Source: Candidatus Faecivivens stercoripullorum
Lineage (GTDB): Bacteria > Bacillota > Clostridia > Oscillospirales > Ruminococcaceae
DNA length: 6,197 nucleotides
Assembly: GCA_018715285.1 (NCBI GenBank)
Contig: DVLW01000140.1
Span: 1 to 6,197 of the forward strand
Reading direction: 5' to 3'
Shown one piece after another: positions 1 to 5,910 of this stretch (positions within the stretch are counted from its first letter, which is position 1; the number at the start of each line of letters is the position of its first letter). The translations under genes were made by a program, and so were the position numbers. The notes under the pieces are model-generated. The model was not told the DNA's origin, did no database searches, and saw only the letters and a program-made list of their open reading frames with translations.

Positions 1-801
1 AGCAATATACTGCCCATCCAGATACGGGACAACCAGCCTGTCATCCAGTACCCCAATCGGGTCATCATACACGCCATCCTGATATTCCAGAATCGTCTTC
101 CATTCACCCGTCTTATAATTATACAAAACGATATCCCCATTATCTTCTGTCGCGTCCGGCAGATGGAGCGCAGTTGTACAGACCAGATAGTCACCAGTCA
201 GCCAGCAGATATTATGCAGTTTATCTACGCTATCCAGTTCTGACCGGGTAATCTTATTCCTGACATTTGAATATTTATTCTTTGCTTCCGGTTCGAGGTA
301 CACCTGCCAAACGGCATAGCTGGTACTGTTGGCTTGGCGGTTTAGGAAGTAGTAGTACTCCCCATCCGACCACCAAAAGGCATTATGCACCCGGGAAAAA
401 TCCTTCAGCTCAGTATAATCGACAATCACCTCGGAAATGCCGCTTGCCGGTTCATAGGCAATCAGCCCGAGCTGTTCCATATCTGAATAGAACAACACGC
501 CTTTTTCAGCATGGAGGTACTGTCCATTAAATTCTCCGTCCCCAATCAGCGTCCGGACTTCATTCCCGTCCCAGCTGCAAAGACAACCGTCCAGCGACCG
601 AAAATAGATGGTTCTGTCTTCTGCGGCGGCAGTACCGGACAGACGATTGAATGGAAATACCTGTCGGGTTTCGCTGCTTATCGGGACAAAGAGCGCGCTC
701 TCATCCGGAAACCACGAAAGCAGCATCAGTACACCGTAAACCACCACGAAAATAATCATAAATAAGATTGTTGGTTTTTTCTTTCCCAGTTCCCGCAGCA
801 T
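1..801 (-). CDS. Membrane-anchored protein with beta-propeller-like ectodomain (3' part beyond window)
   Basis: This frame stays open for 267 codons from an ATG at 801 to the window edge, so the C-terminus is missing. The start is supported by AAGGTGG (809-815) seven bases upstream. The N-terminus is short and basic (MLRELGKKKP). It is followed by one hydrophobic helix at about residues 11-30 with no lipobox cysteine, so the protein is probably a type II anchored membrane protein facing outwards. The rest is rich in aromatic residues and in short strand-turn motifs such as RTIYFRSLDG, GVLFYSD, GEYYYFLNR and GDIVLYNYKTGEWKTI. These resemble the repeated blades of TolB/DUF5050-like propellers, where a readout strand is followed by a short turn. 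No catalytic motif is visible. It follows the nuclease-like gene by 17 nt and is probably the third gene of that operon. The propeller reading is inference; a surface sensor or binding role is only a guess. Confidence 0.85.
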   Translation of the reverse strand, partial: MLRELGKKKPTILFMIIFVVVYGVLMLLSWFPDESALFVPISSETRQVFPFNRLSGTAAAEDRTIYFRSLDGCLCSWDGNEVRTLIGDGEFNGQYLHAEKGVLFYSDMEQLGLIAYEPASGISEVIVDYTELKDFSRVHNAFWWSDGEYYYFLNRQANSTSYAVWQVYLEPEAKNKYSNVRNKITRSELDSVDKLHNICWLTGDYLVCTTALHLPDATEDNGDIVLYNYKTGEWKTILEYQDGVYDDPIGVLDDRLVVPYLDGQYIA

Positions 802-818
802 CGACCCACCACCTTATT

Positions 819-1730
819 TTATGGTATATTCAGCATTTTGTATATGTATGCATTTCCCTGTTTGCCGACCTTCTGTGTGATTTCAAGTTCACCCAGACAG
901 GCGAGCATCATTCTCGCGGTGCTATCGGATATCCCGAGCAGTTCAGCAAGCTGTTTTGCAGTGAAATTTTCCGGCATCAGTTCAGCCGGTATCCCAGAGA
1001 GCAGCCGCCATCCGTCGATATCGTCGACCGATATCTGACCGAGCATCCGGACGGGTATTTTGTCCAGCTTTTCAAACTTTGCAGGCCATCGTCTTTTTCT
1101 GCGTTTAAGCTGCACGGCGGAATCTTTGCCGAGTTTCAGGCGAATTTGCTCAGCTTCCAGCGACACGACCTTTAAATGAAAGTTCGGGTGTGCAATCAGC
1201 CCGCGAATCGGGTACAATTCTGCAAATACGTCCACCGGACGCTGACGTTTCGGGCTTTTACGGCGTGATATGGATTCACCTGTATCCGGGTCAATCGACC
1301 GCAGCCAGAGTATTTCACAGCACGGCCATACTACCGTTACCGGCGCGACTTCCAGAAACGCCGTCAGCTTGTCTTTCATTTTACCAAACCCGCGGGTTTG
1401 AATCTCGATGATACCATGTTCTCCGACCGCATCGGCAATAAACCCGCCGATTTGTGCCTCACGTACCGCACCCGGTTCACATGCGATTTTGAGAGCGGCG
1501 TGAACCGATTTTTCCGCGAGTGTCCCGATACCATCCAACTGCCGCCCATTTTCCGCAATCAACCGGCAGGCAGCGTCAAAATCCACCGGGTCGATTTCCC
1601 ATCGTCCGGAATCGTATACAGTCGACTCCTGCATAATATACAGGTTATCGCATGTATTTTCGGGCAAATCCTCCGGCCTATCTGCCATCAGGCAGCTATC
1701 TATTCTTTCAGATGTATACGATTCAGTCAT
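819..1730 (-). CDS. Hypothetical protein with PD-(D/E)XK-like core and C-terminal winged helix
   Basis: A 303-residue protein of a type I associate with clostridial hypothetical proteins (possibly the DUF8091 family; name from memory). Residues 68-135 look like a restriction-endonuclease fold: a helix with Glu73 (LAEKSVHAALK), Asp100 (IGGFIAD), then Glu109-Ile-Gln111 (GIIEIQTRGF), a basic helix (KMKDKL) and a hydrophobic strand (VAPVTVVWP). Asp plus Glu-x-Gln is a known variant of D...ExK in this superfamily, so metal-dependent DNA or RNA cleavage is possible but unproven. The middle is very basic (RRKSPKRQR at 156-164 and KRRKRRWP at 209-216), which fits nucleic acid binding. Residues 256-298 form a winged helix-turn-helix (FTAKQLAELLGISDSTARMM). 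I chose the ATG at 1730 because AGAAAGGG (1738-1745) lies seven bases before it and because it overlaps the upstream stop as ATGACTGA. A GTG at 1766 would add 12 residues. The gene is translationally coupled to the metallopeptidase gene. Confidence 0.88.
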   Translation of the reverse strand: MTESYTSERIDSCLMADRPEDLPENTCDNLYIMQESTVYDSGRWEIDPVDFDAACRLIAENGRQLDGIGTLAEKSVHAALKIACEPGAVREAQIGGFIADAVGEHGIIEIQTRGFGKMKDKLTAFLEVAPVTVVWPCCEILWLRSIDPDTGESISRRKSPKRQRPVDVFAELYPIRGLIAHPNFHLKVVSLEAEQIRLKLGKDSAVQLKRRKRRWPAKFEKLDKIPVRMLGQISVDDIDGWRLLSGIPAELMPENFTAKQLAELLGISDSTARMMLACLGELEITQKVGKQGNAYIYKMLNIP

Positions 1731-2436
1731 GATGAAGCCCTTTCTGACCACCAGCAGGTACGACACTTTCCAGCCATGCAGCGATATTTCCCACCTCAGG
1801 CAGTTTTCTGCGCTGTTTCCAGTCAGGCATCACACTTGCGACTGCATCCCAGAACGCGGGCGAATGGTCGAAATGGCGCAGGTGGCAGAGTTCATGCACC
1901 GCGACGTATTCAATAAAATCCGGGTTCATGCAGACCAGCCGCCAGCTGAACCGAATCACACCATCTTTTTTACAGCAGCCCCAGCTTCTTGCAGCGCCGC
2001 CGATTTTGATACCGGCAGGCATCACGCCGACAATTGGAGCGAGCTGTGCCACCAGCCGGGACATATACTGCAAAGCGAACGCGCGGTATGCCTCTATCCC
2101 GGATTGCACCCATTGATCGGGATTTGGTGAAAGAAGGATTGTACCATTCTGGATGCGCGGTAAACCATCACCAGCGATATAAACCGGTACAGCTTTACCA
2201 AGCAGCGGCATCATACCACCGGGCTGCCATTGCCACAGGTTATCGATACGAGCCTGAGAGCGGGATATCGTATCGAGTACCCACGGAGTATTCCGGCGAA
2301 GCATCGAATCGACTGATTTTTTAGAGGTGCGCGGCGGTGTCCGCACAATGACCCGACCGTCTGGAGTCACACAGATAGCAATCCGTCGGCGGCGTGGGTT
2401 TGGAATTATGGTGTAGTCAAAGGGTAACGGGTTCAT
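1723..2436 (-). CDS. YgjP/DUF45-type (M48-like) zinc metallopeptidase
   Basis: A 237-residue cytosolic protein of the YgjP-like metallopeptidase family (DUF45, PF01863). The zinc motif is His181-Glu-Leu-Cys-His185, with the family's third ligand at His191 in HFDHSPAFW. Upstream, ARSWGCCKKDGVIRFSWRL (149-167) matches the family's R-W-G-S-C...I-R-L-N-W-R-L block, with Ser replaced by Cys. The N-terminus (PNPRRRRIAICVTPDGRVIVRTP) is the usual strand-rich opening of the family. There is no signal peptide or membrane segment. Length is typical. Substrates of this family are not well defined; members often sit next to DNA-processing genes, which fits the nuclease-like partner here. The start is fixed by AGGAGA (2444-2449) seven bases upstream. 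The open frame continues upstream to 2637, but that stretch is leader and promoter, not protein. It is the first gene of the operon, and its last 8 nt overlap the next start. Confidence 0.93.
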   Translation of the reverse strand: MNPLPFDYTIIPNPRRRRIAICVTPDGRVIVRTPPRTSKKSVDSMLRRNTPWVLDTISRSQARIDNLWQWQPGGMMPLLGKAVPVYIAGDGLPRIQNGTILLSPNPDQWVQSGIEAYRAFALQYMSRLVAQLAPIVGVMPAGIKIGGAARSWGCCKKDGVIRFSWRLVCMNPDFIEYVAVHELCHLRHFDHSPAFWDAVASVMPDWKQRRKLPEVGNIAAWLESVVPAGGQKGLHHD

Positions 2437-2602
2437 CTGTATGTCTCCTGAATATATAAGTATGCCGCCCTGAAAACCAGAGCGGCAACAAACGGTTATT
2501 TGGCAGGCGTAGCACTCTCCTGCATCTCTCGGGTTACCCCTGTCGTACCAGCGGCGTGTGGTTGCTACGAAATTTACCACCTCAAATAACCATTTTAATC
2601 TC
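2437..2602 (-). promoter_or_regulatory. Structured 5' leader of the metallopeptidase operon (riboswitch-like, unassigned)
   Basis: About 166 nt separate the expected transcription start (near 2602) from the ATG. In RNA sense the leader has a 13-bp closing stem formed by 2595-2583 (AAATGGTTATTTG) and 2502-2490 (CAAATAACCGTTT), with one U-G pair. Inside it is a 7-bp stem, CGTAGCA (2569-2563) with TGCTACG (2514-2508). The inner 48 nt contains the short inverted pair GGG...CCC around 2531-2540. After the closing stem comes a 9-bp hairpin GCCGCTCTG-GTTTT-CAGGGCGGC (2484-2462, one U-G pair), then the ribosome binding site. Both U-G pairs would be C-A mismatches on the other strand, which favours an RNA of this sense. 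The hairpin is not followed by a T-run, so translational rather than transcriptional control is more likely. I checked it mentally against common riboswitch cores (TPP, SAM-I, cobalamin, ZTP, fluoride, c-di-GMP-II, guanidine) and found no match. Confidence 0.6.
2444..2449 (-). promoter_or_regulatory. Ribosome binding site deciding the metallopeptidase start
   Basis: AGGAGA on the minus strand, seven bases before the ATG at 2436. It settles the start against the longer open frame and lies just after the 2462-2484 hairpin, so folding of that hairpin could affect access to it. Confidence 0.8.
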
Positions 2603-2608
2603 AATCGT

Positions 2609-2637
2609 ATTGTACCATAATTGGTTTCGTCTGTCAA
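2609..2637 (-). promoter_or_regulatory. Sigma-A promoter of the metallopeptidase operon
   Basis: TTGACA (2637-2632), 17 nt, TACAAT (2614-2609) on the minus strand. The -35 box is perfect and the -10 box has one change from consensus. The expected start of transcription is about 2602. It serves the three genes to the left. Confidence 0.88.
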
Positions 2638-2675
2638 TTTATTGTTAAAACAGTTGCAAATTGATAGATTTTATC

Positions 2676-2718
2676 ACGGAAGCATTCCGTTGTCGCACGA
2701 CTGTCCACCGGACAGTCG
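2676..2718. repeat. Two short hairpins upstream of the operon promoter
   Basis: ACGGAA-GCA-TTCCGT (2676-2690) and CGACTGTCC-ACC-GGACAGTCG (2698-2718) are both perfect inverted repeats with 3-nt loops. The first shares its GGAAGCATTCC core with the hairpins in the GC-rich modules at 3177-3191, 3205-3217 and 5630-5644, so it is a dispersed motif of this genome. Neither is followed by a T-run. They lie between the tail of the left composite element and the operon promoter. Confidence 0.6.
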
Positions 2719-2811
2719 ACGAGGGGCAGAGGTCAAAAATTTGTCAGCGCCGTGCCGGCCCACGTAGTTCCAGTGGGTGCGTAATCGGTAGTTTTCGGCT
2801 CGCACGTTTAT

Positions 2812-2842
2812 GGAAAAAGCCCGCATCGAGCGGACTTTTCCC
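2812..2842 (-). terminator. Terminator-shaped hairpin of the left element
   Basis: On the minus strand this is a 13-bp stem GGGAAAAGTCCGC / GCGGGCTTTTTCC with loop TCGAT. It has two G-U pairs, both of which become mismatches on the plus strand. The 3' arm carries five T residues, as in Rho-independent terminators whose A-run pairs with the T-run. It would end the putative ncRNA and could also stop read-through from rnr, for which no nearer terminator is visible. Confidence 0.55.
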
Positions 2843-2987
2843 AGGGGAAACCCCTTGCTTGGTTTTCCCCATTCCCCTTCCTGAGCCAAGGACGGCAAAA
2901 ACAACCTGTTAGATTGTGCGTGACGGTAGGTTCCCAGGGCGCCGCCCTGGACCCGCAAGCCTTTGAAAAGGCTTGACCTAAACTTTT
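2812..2987 (-). ncRNA. Putative structured ncRNA, left copy
   Basis: Transcription is expected to start near 2987, downstream of the candidate boxes at 2993-3022. In RNA order: hairpin 1 is CAAGCCTT-TTCA-AAGGCTTG (2975-2956). Hairpin 2 is CCAGGGC-GGC-GCCCTGG (2950-2934). A linker follows that shares many positions with the right copy (GCAC.ATCT, GTTTT.GCCGT, TCAGGA). Hairpin 3 has the stem GGGGAAA/TTTCCCC (2870-2864 and 2850-2844) around a conserved loop core (AACC, then CAAGGGG). The terminator-shaped hairpin ends it. Compared with the right copy, hairpins 1 and 3 change in compensating pairs. If transcription reads through the terminator, conserved sequence continues to 2749. The family is unknown to me, and the ends are inferred from the signals only. 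Confidence 0.5.
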
Positions 2988-2992
2988 ATATC

Positions 2993-3022
2993 ATTATCGA
3001 CCCCACATTGTGCGAAGTCCAA
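2993..3022 (-). promoter_or_regulatory. Promoter-like boxes in the identical 66-nt block, left copy
   Basis: TTGGAC (3022-3017), 18 nt, GATAAT (2998-2993), followed by an AT-rich stretch on the minus strand. A perfect 7-bp inverted repeat CCGACGC-GCAGA-GCGTCGG (3043-3025) lies directly upstream. The boxes are imperfect; the main support is that the whole block is unchanged in the other copy. Confidence 0.42.
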
Positions 3023-3045
3023 CCCCGACGCTCTGCGCGTCGGTC

Positions 3046-3066
3046 GAACAGATGGGTAGTGTGTGC
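3046..3066 (-). repeat. 21-nt boundary repeat, second copy in left element
   Basis: A 21-nt sequence starting GCACACACT and ending CATCTGTTC on the minus strand. It matches 3249-3229 (minus) and 5600-5620 (plus) with one difference (A for G at the tenth base). In the left element the two copies bracket 3067-3228. In all three copies it marks the 5' border of a module. Confidence 0.75.
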
Positions 3067-3104
3067 AGGATTTGCGAAGAAACAATATCGCACCATCTAC
3101 CCGG

Positions 3105-3249
3105 CGCGTTCGCCAAGGCTGTTACTATCACGACCGAGCGGATTGCGAAGCAGGAGCGACCGTCGCGAACAGGGCAGCGGAAGCATTCCGCCGCGAACAA
3201 GGCAGCGGAAGCATTCCACCGCTCGCGTGAACAGATGGGCAGTGTGTGC
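3105..3249 (-). repeat. GC-rich repeat module, left copy (145 nt)
   Basis: On the minus strand this matches 5600-5716. By my reading only two bases differ, apart from one extra 28-nt unit here. It contains GGAATGCTTCC hairpins and an inverted pair GTTCGC/GCGAAC enclosing a 54-nt stretch. Translated frames across it are low-complexity and differ between copies, so I do not call a gene. Confidence 0.8.
3165..3220. repeat. Tandem duplication of a 28-nt unit
   Basis: Two adjacent 28-nt units (3165-3192 and 3193-3220) differ at two positions. Each holds a GCGGAA-GCA-TTCC hairpin core. The right element has a single unit at the same place, so the difference in length between the two GC-rich modules (145 and 117 nt) is exactly one unit. 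Confidence 0.85.
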
Positions 3250-3266
3250 GAAAAAACGCGAATCAC

Positions 3267-5510
3267 TTAGTCAATCAATTCCAGATCAATCGTTCCAGAG
3301 CTGACGTCAGCACGGGTACAGCGGACGCGGATTTTATCACCGACACGATATTTAGTCCCGGAAAGCTGTTCTTTCAGTTCAACCATACCATCATAGAGGT
3401 AATCACCGACCGGCAGGCTCTCGATCTGAACCAATCCTTCAACACCCTCATCAGTTTCGACGTACAGTCCATACGCAGTGACACCGGTAATAATCCCGTC
3501 GAAAACATCGCCAATCCGGCCATGCATATATTCGGCACGGTAACAATCCTCGCACTGTCTTTCAAGTTCCATTGCGCGGAGTTCAGCCTCAGAGGAATGA
3601 GCGGCGGCCTGCGAAGCGAATTTATGCCAGCGTTTTTCAAGCAGCGCATGTTTTTCAGCATCGAGCTTACACGGCCAGCCGCCGGCGAGTTCCAGTGCCA
3701 TCCCGATAATGCGGTGAATCGCAAGGTCAGGGTACCGGCGAATCGGCGAGGTAAAATGAGCGTAATCTTCCAGCACCAGCCCATAATGACCAATCGGCCG
3801 GTCATCATATGCCGCCTTCATCATAGTTCTGAGCACCTGACGGTTCATCAGGGTTTCGACCTTACTGCCCTTAGCCTGCTGCAAAACCGCACGAAGGGTT
3901 GCAGCGGGCACTTCCCCTTTCAGCATCGCAGGGTCAAGACCAGCCGCCAGCATAACCGATTTCAGGGTCTCGATTTTTTTAGCATCAGGTTTCTGGTGGA
4001 TACGGTAGACGAACGGAATCCCGAGCATCTTCCCGAGCCGGGCAGCCGATTCACCAGCCAGCAGCATAAATTCCTCGATCATATCCTCAGATTTACCGCG
4101 TTCCCGGCGTTTTACGCCGCAGCATTTCCCGTCCTCACCGATAATCAGCTCTATCTCACCGGTTTCGATTTCAGGGACACCACGTCCGGCGCGAATATTT
4201 GCCCGAAGTCCGGCGAGTTTTTCCATCAGAACCAGCTGTTCATGGACAGCCGCATATTTTTGCTGAACCGTCTCGTCAGCACTCCCATCCAGAAGCGCGT
4301 TGACCTCAGAGTACACACCTCTGACCCGGGAACGGATAATAGTCCGGTCGAAGCGGTAGTCGATGAGTTTACCGGTCGCATCCAGCGTCATTCTGCACGA
4401 GAACGCCAGCCGGTCGACATCGGGGTTAAGGGAACATGCGCCATTAGACAATGCTTTGGGCAGCATCGGAATCACGCGGTTTGCATAATAAATACTTGTA
4501 CCACGCCTGAACGCCTCACGGTCAAGGGCACTTCCGGGCGTGACGTATGCAGAAACGTCCGCGATATGCACGCCGAGGTGGTAGCATGTCCCGTCAAATG
4601 AAATGCTGACAGCATCGTCGAGGTCTTTTGCGGACGCGCCGTCGATGGTAAATAGCGGCATATCACGCAGGTCTACTCTGCCCTCACCCATCTGGACAGG
4701 AACATGTTCAGCCTGCCACAACGCTTCCCTGTCGACCTGTTCGGGGAATACCGGCAGGATACCTTCAGCCGCCAGCAGTGAAGCGGCGCAATTTTCCGCA
4801 AGGTCACCAGTCCCGAACCGTTCAACCACATCACCGGTCATCCATGCACCGCGGTTATCGCGATTAACCCGAACGACCACCCGTTCACCGATTTCAATCC
4901 CGACAGCGCCATTGATTAACCGAACCGGCTGGATACCCAGTCCGGGTAAATCAGCTTCCGGACGTTTCCCGGTACGGGTAACGGTACCAGCGAACAATGC
5001 AGGCGCTTCTTTTACGATTTCGACGACTTCGCCCTCTTTGAGGTCACCGCCTGAACTATTGCGGATTTTGAGCAGGACGATATCACCGGGCAATGCACCG
5101 GAGAGTTTGCTGCCGGGAATGAAAACATCCTGTTGATCGCCGTCAGCGGTCGGACGTGCGAACGCAAAGGTTGCTTTCAGACGGAGAATTTTTGCTTCAA
5201 CCAGAGCAGCAGACTTTTTATATGGTAAGCGTTTTTTATCATCCGCACCACCCGTCAGCAGCCGCAGACCGGCATGGGTCACGGTAAATCTGCCGTCCTC
5301 ACGTTTGAGGAAACCACGGTCGATTGCCCGGGAAATCAACTGACGGCTTGCAGCACCCTGAAGACCGGCGGCTTTTTTAAGACGTGTGAAAGTGATATCC
5401 TGAAACTCATTGCCAAGATGAGCGAGCATATTTTTAATTTGCGCATCATCCCGAAGCTGAGGTCTTGCGTGCCGGGACGGCGGAGAAGATTTCGGTTTAT
5501 GTTTCATCAT
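3267..5510 (-). CDS. rnr: Ribonuclease R (3'-5' exoribonuclease, RNB family)
   Basis: A 747-residue RNase R, the processive hydrolytic 3'-5' exoribonuclease that degrades structured RNA and takes part in mRNA decay and RNA quality control. Domains in order: a winged helix at about 20-87 (NEFQDITFTRLKKAAGL...), cold-shock/OB domains at about 95-235 (DVFIPGSKLSGALPGDIV), the RNB catalytic domain from about 258 to 610, and an S1 RNA-binding domain at about 662-747 (GDVFDGIITGVTAYGLYVE). The metal-binding aspartates stand in TIDGASAKDLDDAV (Asp290, 296, 298 and 299). The hallmark HFTSPIRRYPDLAIHR is at 585-600, and the aromatic clamp region is SIYYANRVIPMLP. The protein ends right after S1 and lacks the lysine-rich tail of E. 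coli RNase R. The start is taken as the ATG at 5510; GGAGG (5517-5521) lies six bases before it. The ATG at 5507 is the alternative. The gene is alone in its transcription unit here. Confidence 0.97.
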   Translation of the reverse strand: MMKHKPKSSPPSRHARPQLRDDAQIKNMLAHLGNEFQDITFTRLKKAAGLQGAASRQLISRAIDRGFLKREDGRFTVTHAGLRLLTGGADDKKRLPYKKSAALVEAKILRLKATFAFARPTADGDQQDVFIPGSKLSGALPGDIVLLKIRNSSGGDLKEGEVVEIVKEAPALFAGTVTRTGKRPEADLPGLGIQPVRLINGAVGIEIGERVVVRVNRDNRGAWMTGDVVERFGTGDLAENCAASLLAAEGILPVFPEQVDREALWQAEHVPVQMGEGRVDLRDMPLFTIDGASAKDLDDAVSISFDGTCYHLGVHIADVSAYVTPGSALDREAFRRGTSIYYANRVIPMLPKALSNGACSLNPDVDRLAFSCRMTLDATGKLIDYRFDRTIIRSRVRGVYSEVNALLDGSADETVQQKYAAVHEQLVLMEKLAGLRANIRAGRGVPEIETGEIELIIGEDGKCCGVKRRERGKSEDMIEEFMLLAGESAARLGKMLGIPFVYRIHQKPDAKKIETLKSVMLAAGLDPAMLKGEVPAATLRAVLQQAKGSKVETLMNRQVLRTMMKAAYDDRPIGHYGLVLEDYAHFTSPIRRYPDLAIHRIIGMALELAGGWPCKLDAEKHALLEKRWHKFASQAAAHSSEAELRAMELERQCEDCYRAEYMHGRIGDVFDGIITGVTAYGLYVETDEGVEGLVQIESLPVGDYLYDGMVELKEQLSGTKYRVGDKIRVRCTRADVSSGTIDLELID

Positions 5511-5516
5511 GTGCAA

Positions 5517-5521
5517 CCTCC
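5517..5521 (-). promoter_or_regulatory. Ribosome binding site of rnr
   Basis: GGAGG on the minus strand, six bases before the ATG at 5510 and nine before the ATG at 5507. It would leave no space for the TTG at 5516. Confidence 0.85.
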
Positions 5522-5549
5522 GGCGAAACGTATTTTGTTTACCGGTTCT

Positions 5550-5578
5550 ATTGTATCCTTTTTAGTATTATTTATCAA
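5550..5578 (-). promoter_or_regulatory. Sigma-A promoter of rnr
   Basis: TTGATA (5578-5573), 17 nt, TACAAT (5555-5550) on the minus strand. Transcription should start near 5543, giving a leader of about 33 nt. The right composite element begins 22 nt upstream of the -35 box and points away from rnr. Confidence 0.88.
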
Positions 5579-5599
5579 CCCTGTTTTTGCAAACATTAT

Positions 5600-5716
5600 G
5601 CACACACTGCCCATCTGTTCACGCGAGCGGCGGAATGCTTCCGCTGCCTTGTTCGCGGCGGTCGCTCCTGCTTCGCAATCCGCTCGGTCGTGATAGTAAC
5701 AGCCTTGGCGAACGCG
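5600..5716 (+). repeat. GC-rich repeat module, right copy (117 nt)
   Basis: It opens with the 21-nt boundary repeat (5600-5620), then a GCGGAA-TGC-TTCCGC hairpin (5630-5644), and runs to ...GCGAACGCG. It is almost identical to 3249-3105 but has one 28-nt unit where the left copy has two. Such near identity points to recent spread or gene conversion between the copies. Confidence 0.8.
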
Positions 5717-5850
5717 GCACAGAGCCTGTGCTCCCTATTTGCCGGGATTCGTTCACGGTGGCGTGTCGCCACGGACAGGATGCTCAGCAACCCAACCTTG
5801 CGTCCACGCTCGTGGCGATAAAGTTTTTACAACAAACTACCCGGTGGTTT
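5717..5850 (+). other. Link region of right element, copy-specific, with small hairpins
   Basis: No gene is supported here. It contains two perfect 6-bp hairpins with 3-nt loops, GCACAG-AGC-CTGTGC (5717-5731) and GTGGCG-TGT-CGCCAC (5758-5772). The equivalent part of the left element (3104-3046) is shorter and different in sequence. Confidence 0.5.
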
Positions 5851-5873
5851 GACCGACGCGCAGAGCGTCGGGG

Positions 5874-5903
5874 TTGGACTTCGCACAATGTGGGGTCGAT
5901 AAT
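5874..5903 (+). promoter_or_regulatory. Promoter-like boxes in the identical 66-nt block, right copy
   Basis: TTGGAC (5874-5879), 18 nt, GATAAT (5898-5903), then ATATAAAAG. The 7-bp inverted repeat at 5853-5871 lies just upstream. The arrangement is the same as in the left copy, pointing into the hairpin region and away from rnr. Confidence 0.42.
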
Positions 5904-5910
5904 GATATAA

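Larger units (their letters stand above)
2749..3249 (-). repeat. Left copy of composite intergenic element
   Basis: This region fills most of the gap between the rnr stop and the operon promoter. Read on the minus strand it holds, in order: a GC-rich module (3249-3105); a link (3104-3046) that ends in a second copy of the module's opening 21-mer; a 66-nt block (3045-2980) identical to 5851-5916; a hairpin at 2975-2956; a GC hairpin at 2950-2934; a hairpin at 2870-2844; a terminator-shaped hairpin at 2842-2812; and a 28-nt tail (2776-2749) identical to 6118-6145. The same modules recur in the same order on the opposite strand at 5600-6145. No transposase gene, terminal target duplication or conserved reading frame is visible, so a known insertion sequence is unlikely. 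The element starts 17 nt after the rnr stop. Confidence 0.85.

Noticed and set aside
2496..2525. Nine-codon leader frame (MQESATPAK) whose stop lies in the closing stem
   Set aside because: Only a weak GAG lies before the ATG, and there is no run of regulatory codons. Could be chance; not enough for a leader peptide call.
2437..2637. N-terminal extension of the metallopeptidase frame
   Set aside because: The extended start is a TTG that forms part of the -35 box, so it lies upstream of the transcription start.
2674..2958. 94-codon minus-strand frame across the left element
   Set aside because: It begins at a TTG within the element. In the right copy the conserved DNA is read in a different frame near the tail, and substitutions follow RNA pairing, not codons. 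Probably a spurious frame, although translations of such repeats may appear in databases.
3165..3220. 28-nt units as a CRISPR array
   Set aside because: The units abut with no spacers, there are only two, and no cas gene is present.
3251..3256. T6 on the minus strand just after the rnr stop, as a terminator
   Set aside because: No GC-rich hairpin precedes it. Only GCG/CGC around the run could pair.
3300..3311. 12-bp palindrome GCTGACGTCAGC
   Set aside because: It lies inside the S1-coding end of rnr and is explained by ordinary codons.
3246..4601. Long open frame of 451 codons on the plus strand
   Set aside because: It is the complement of rnr. The rnr frame has complete, recognisable domains and motifs, and the antisense translation shows no family features.
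5274..5910. Several overlapping plus-strand frames of 107-139 codons over the rnr start and right element
   Set aside because: They cross the rnr promoter and the repeat modules, overlap one another in different frames, and give repetitive translations without ribosome binding sites or family motifs.
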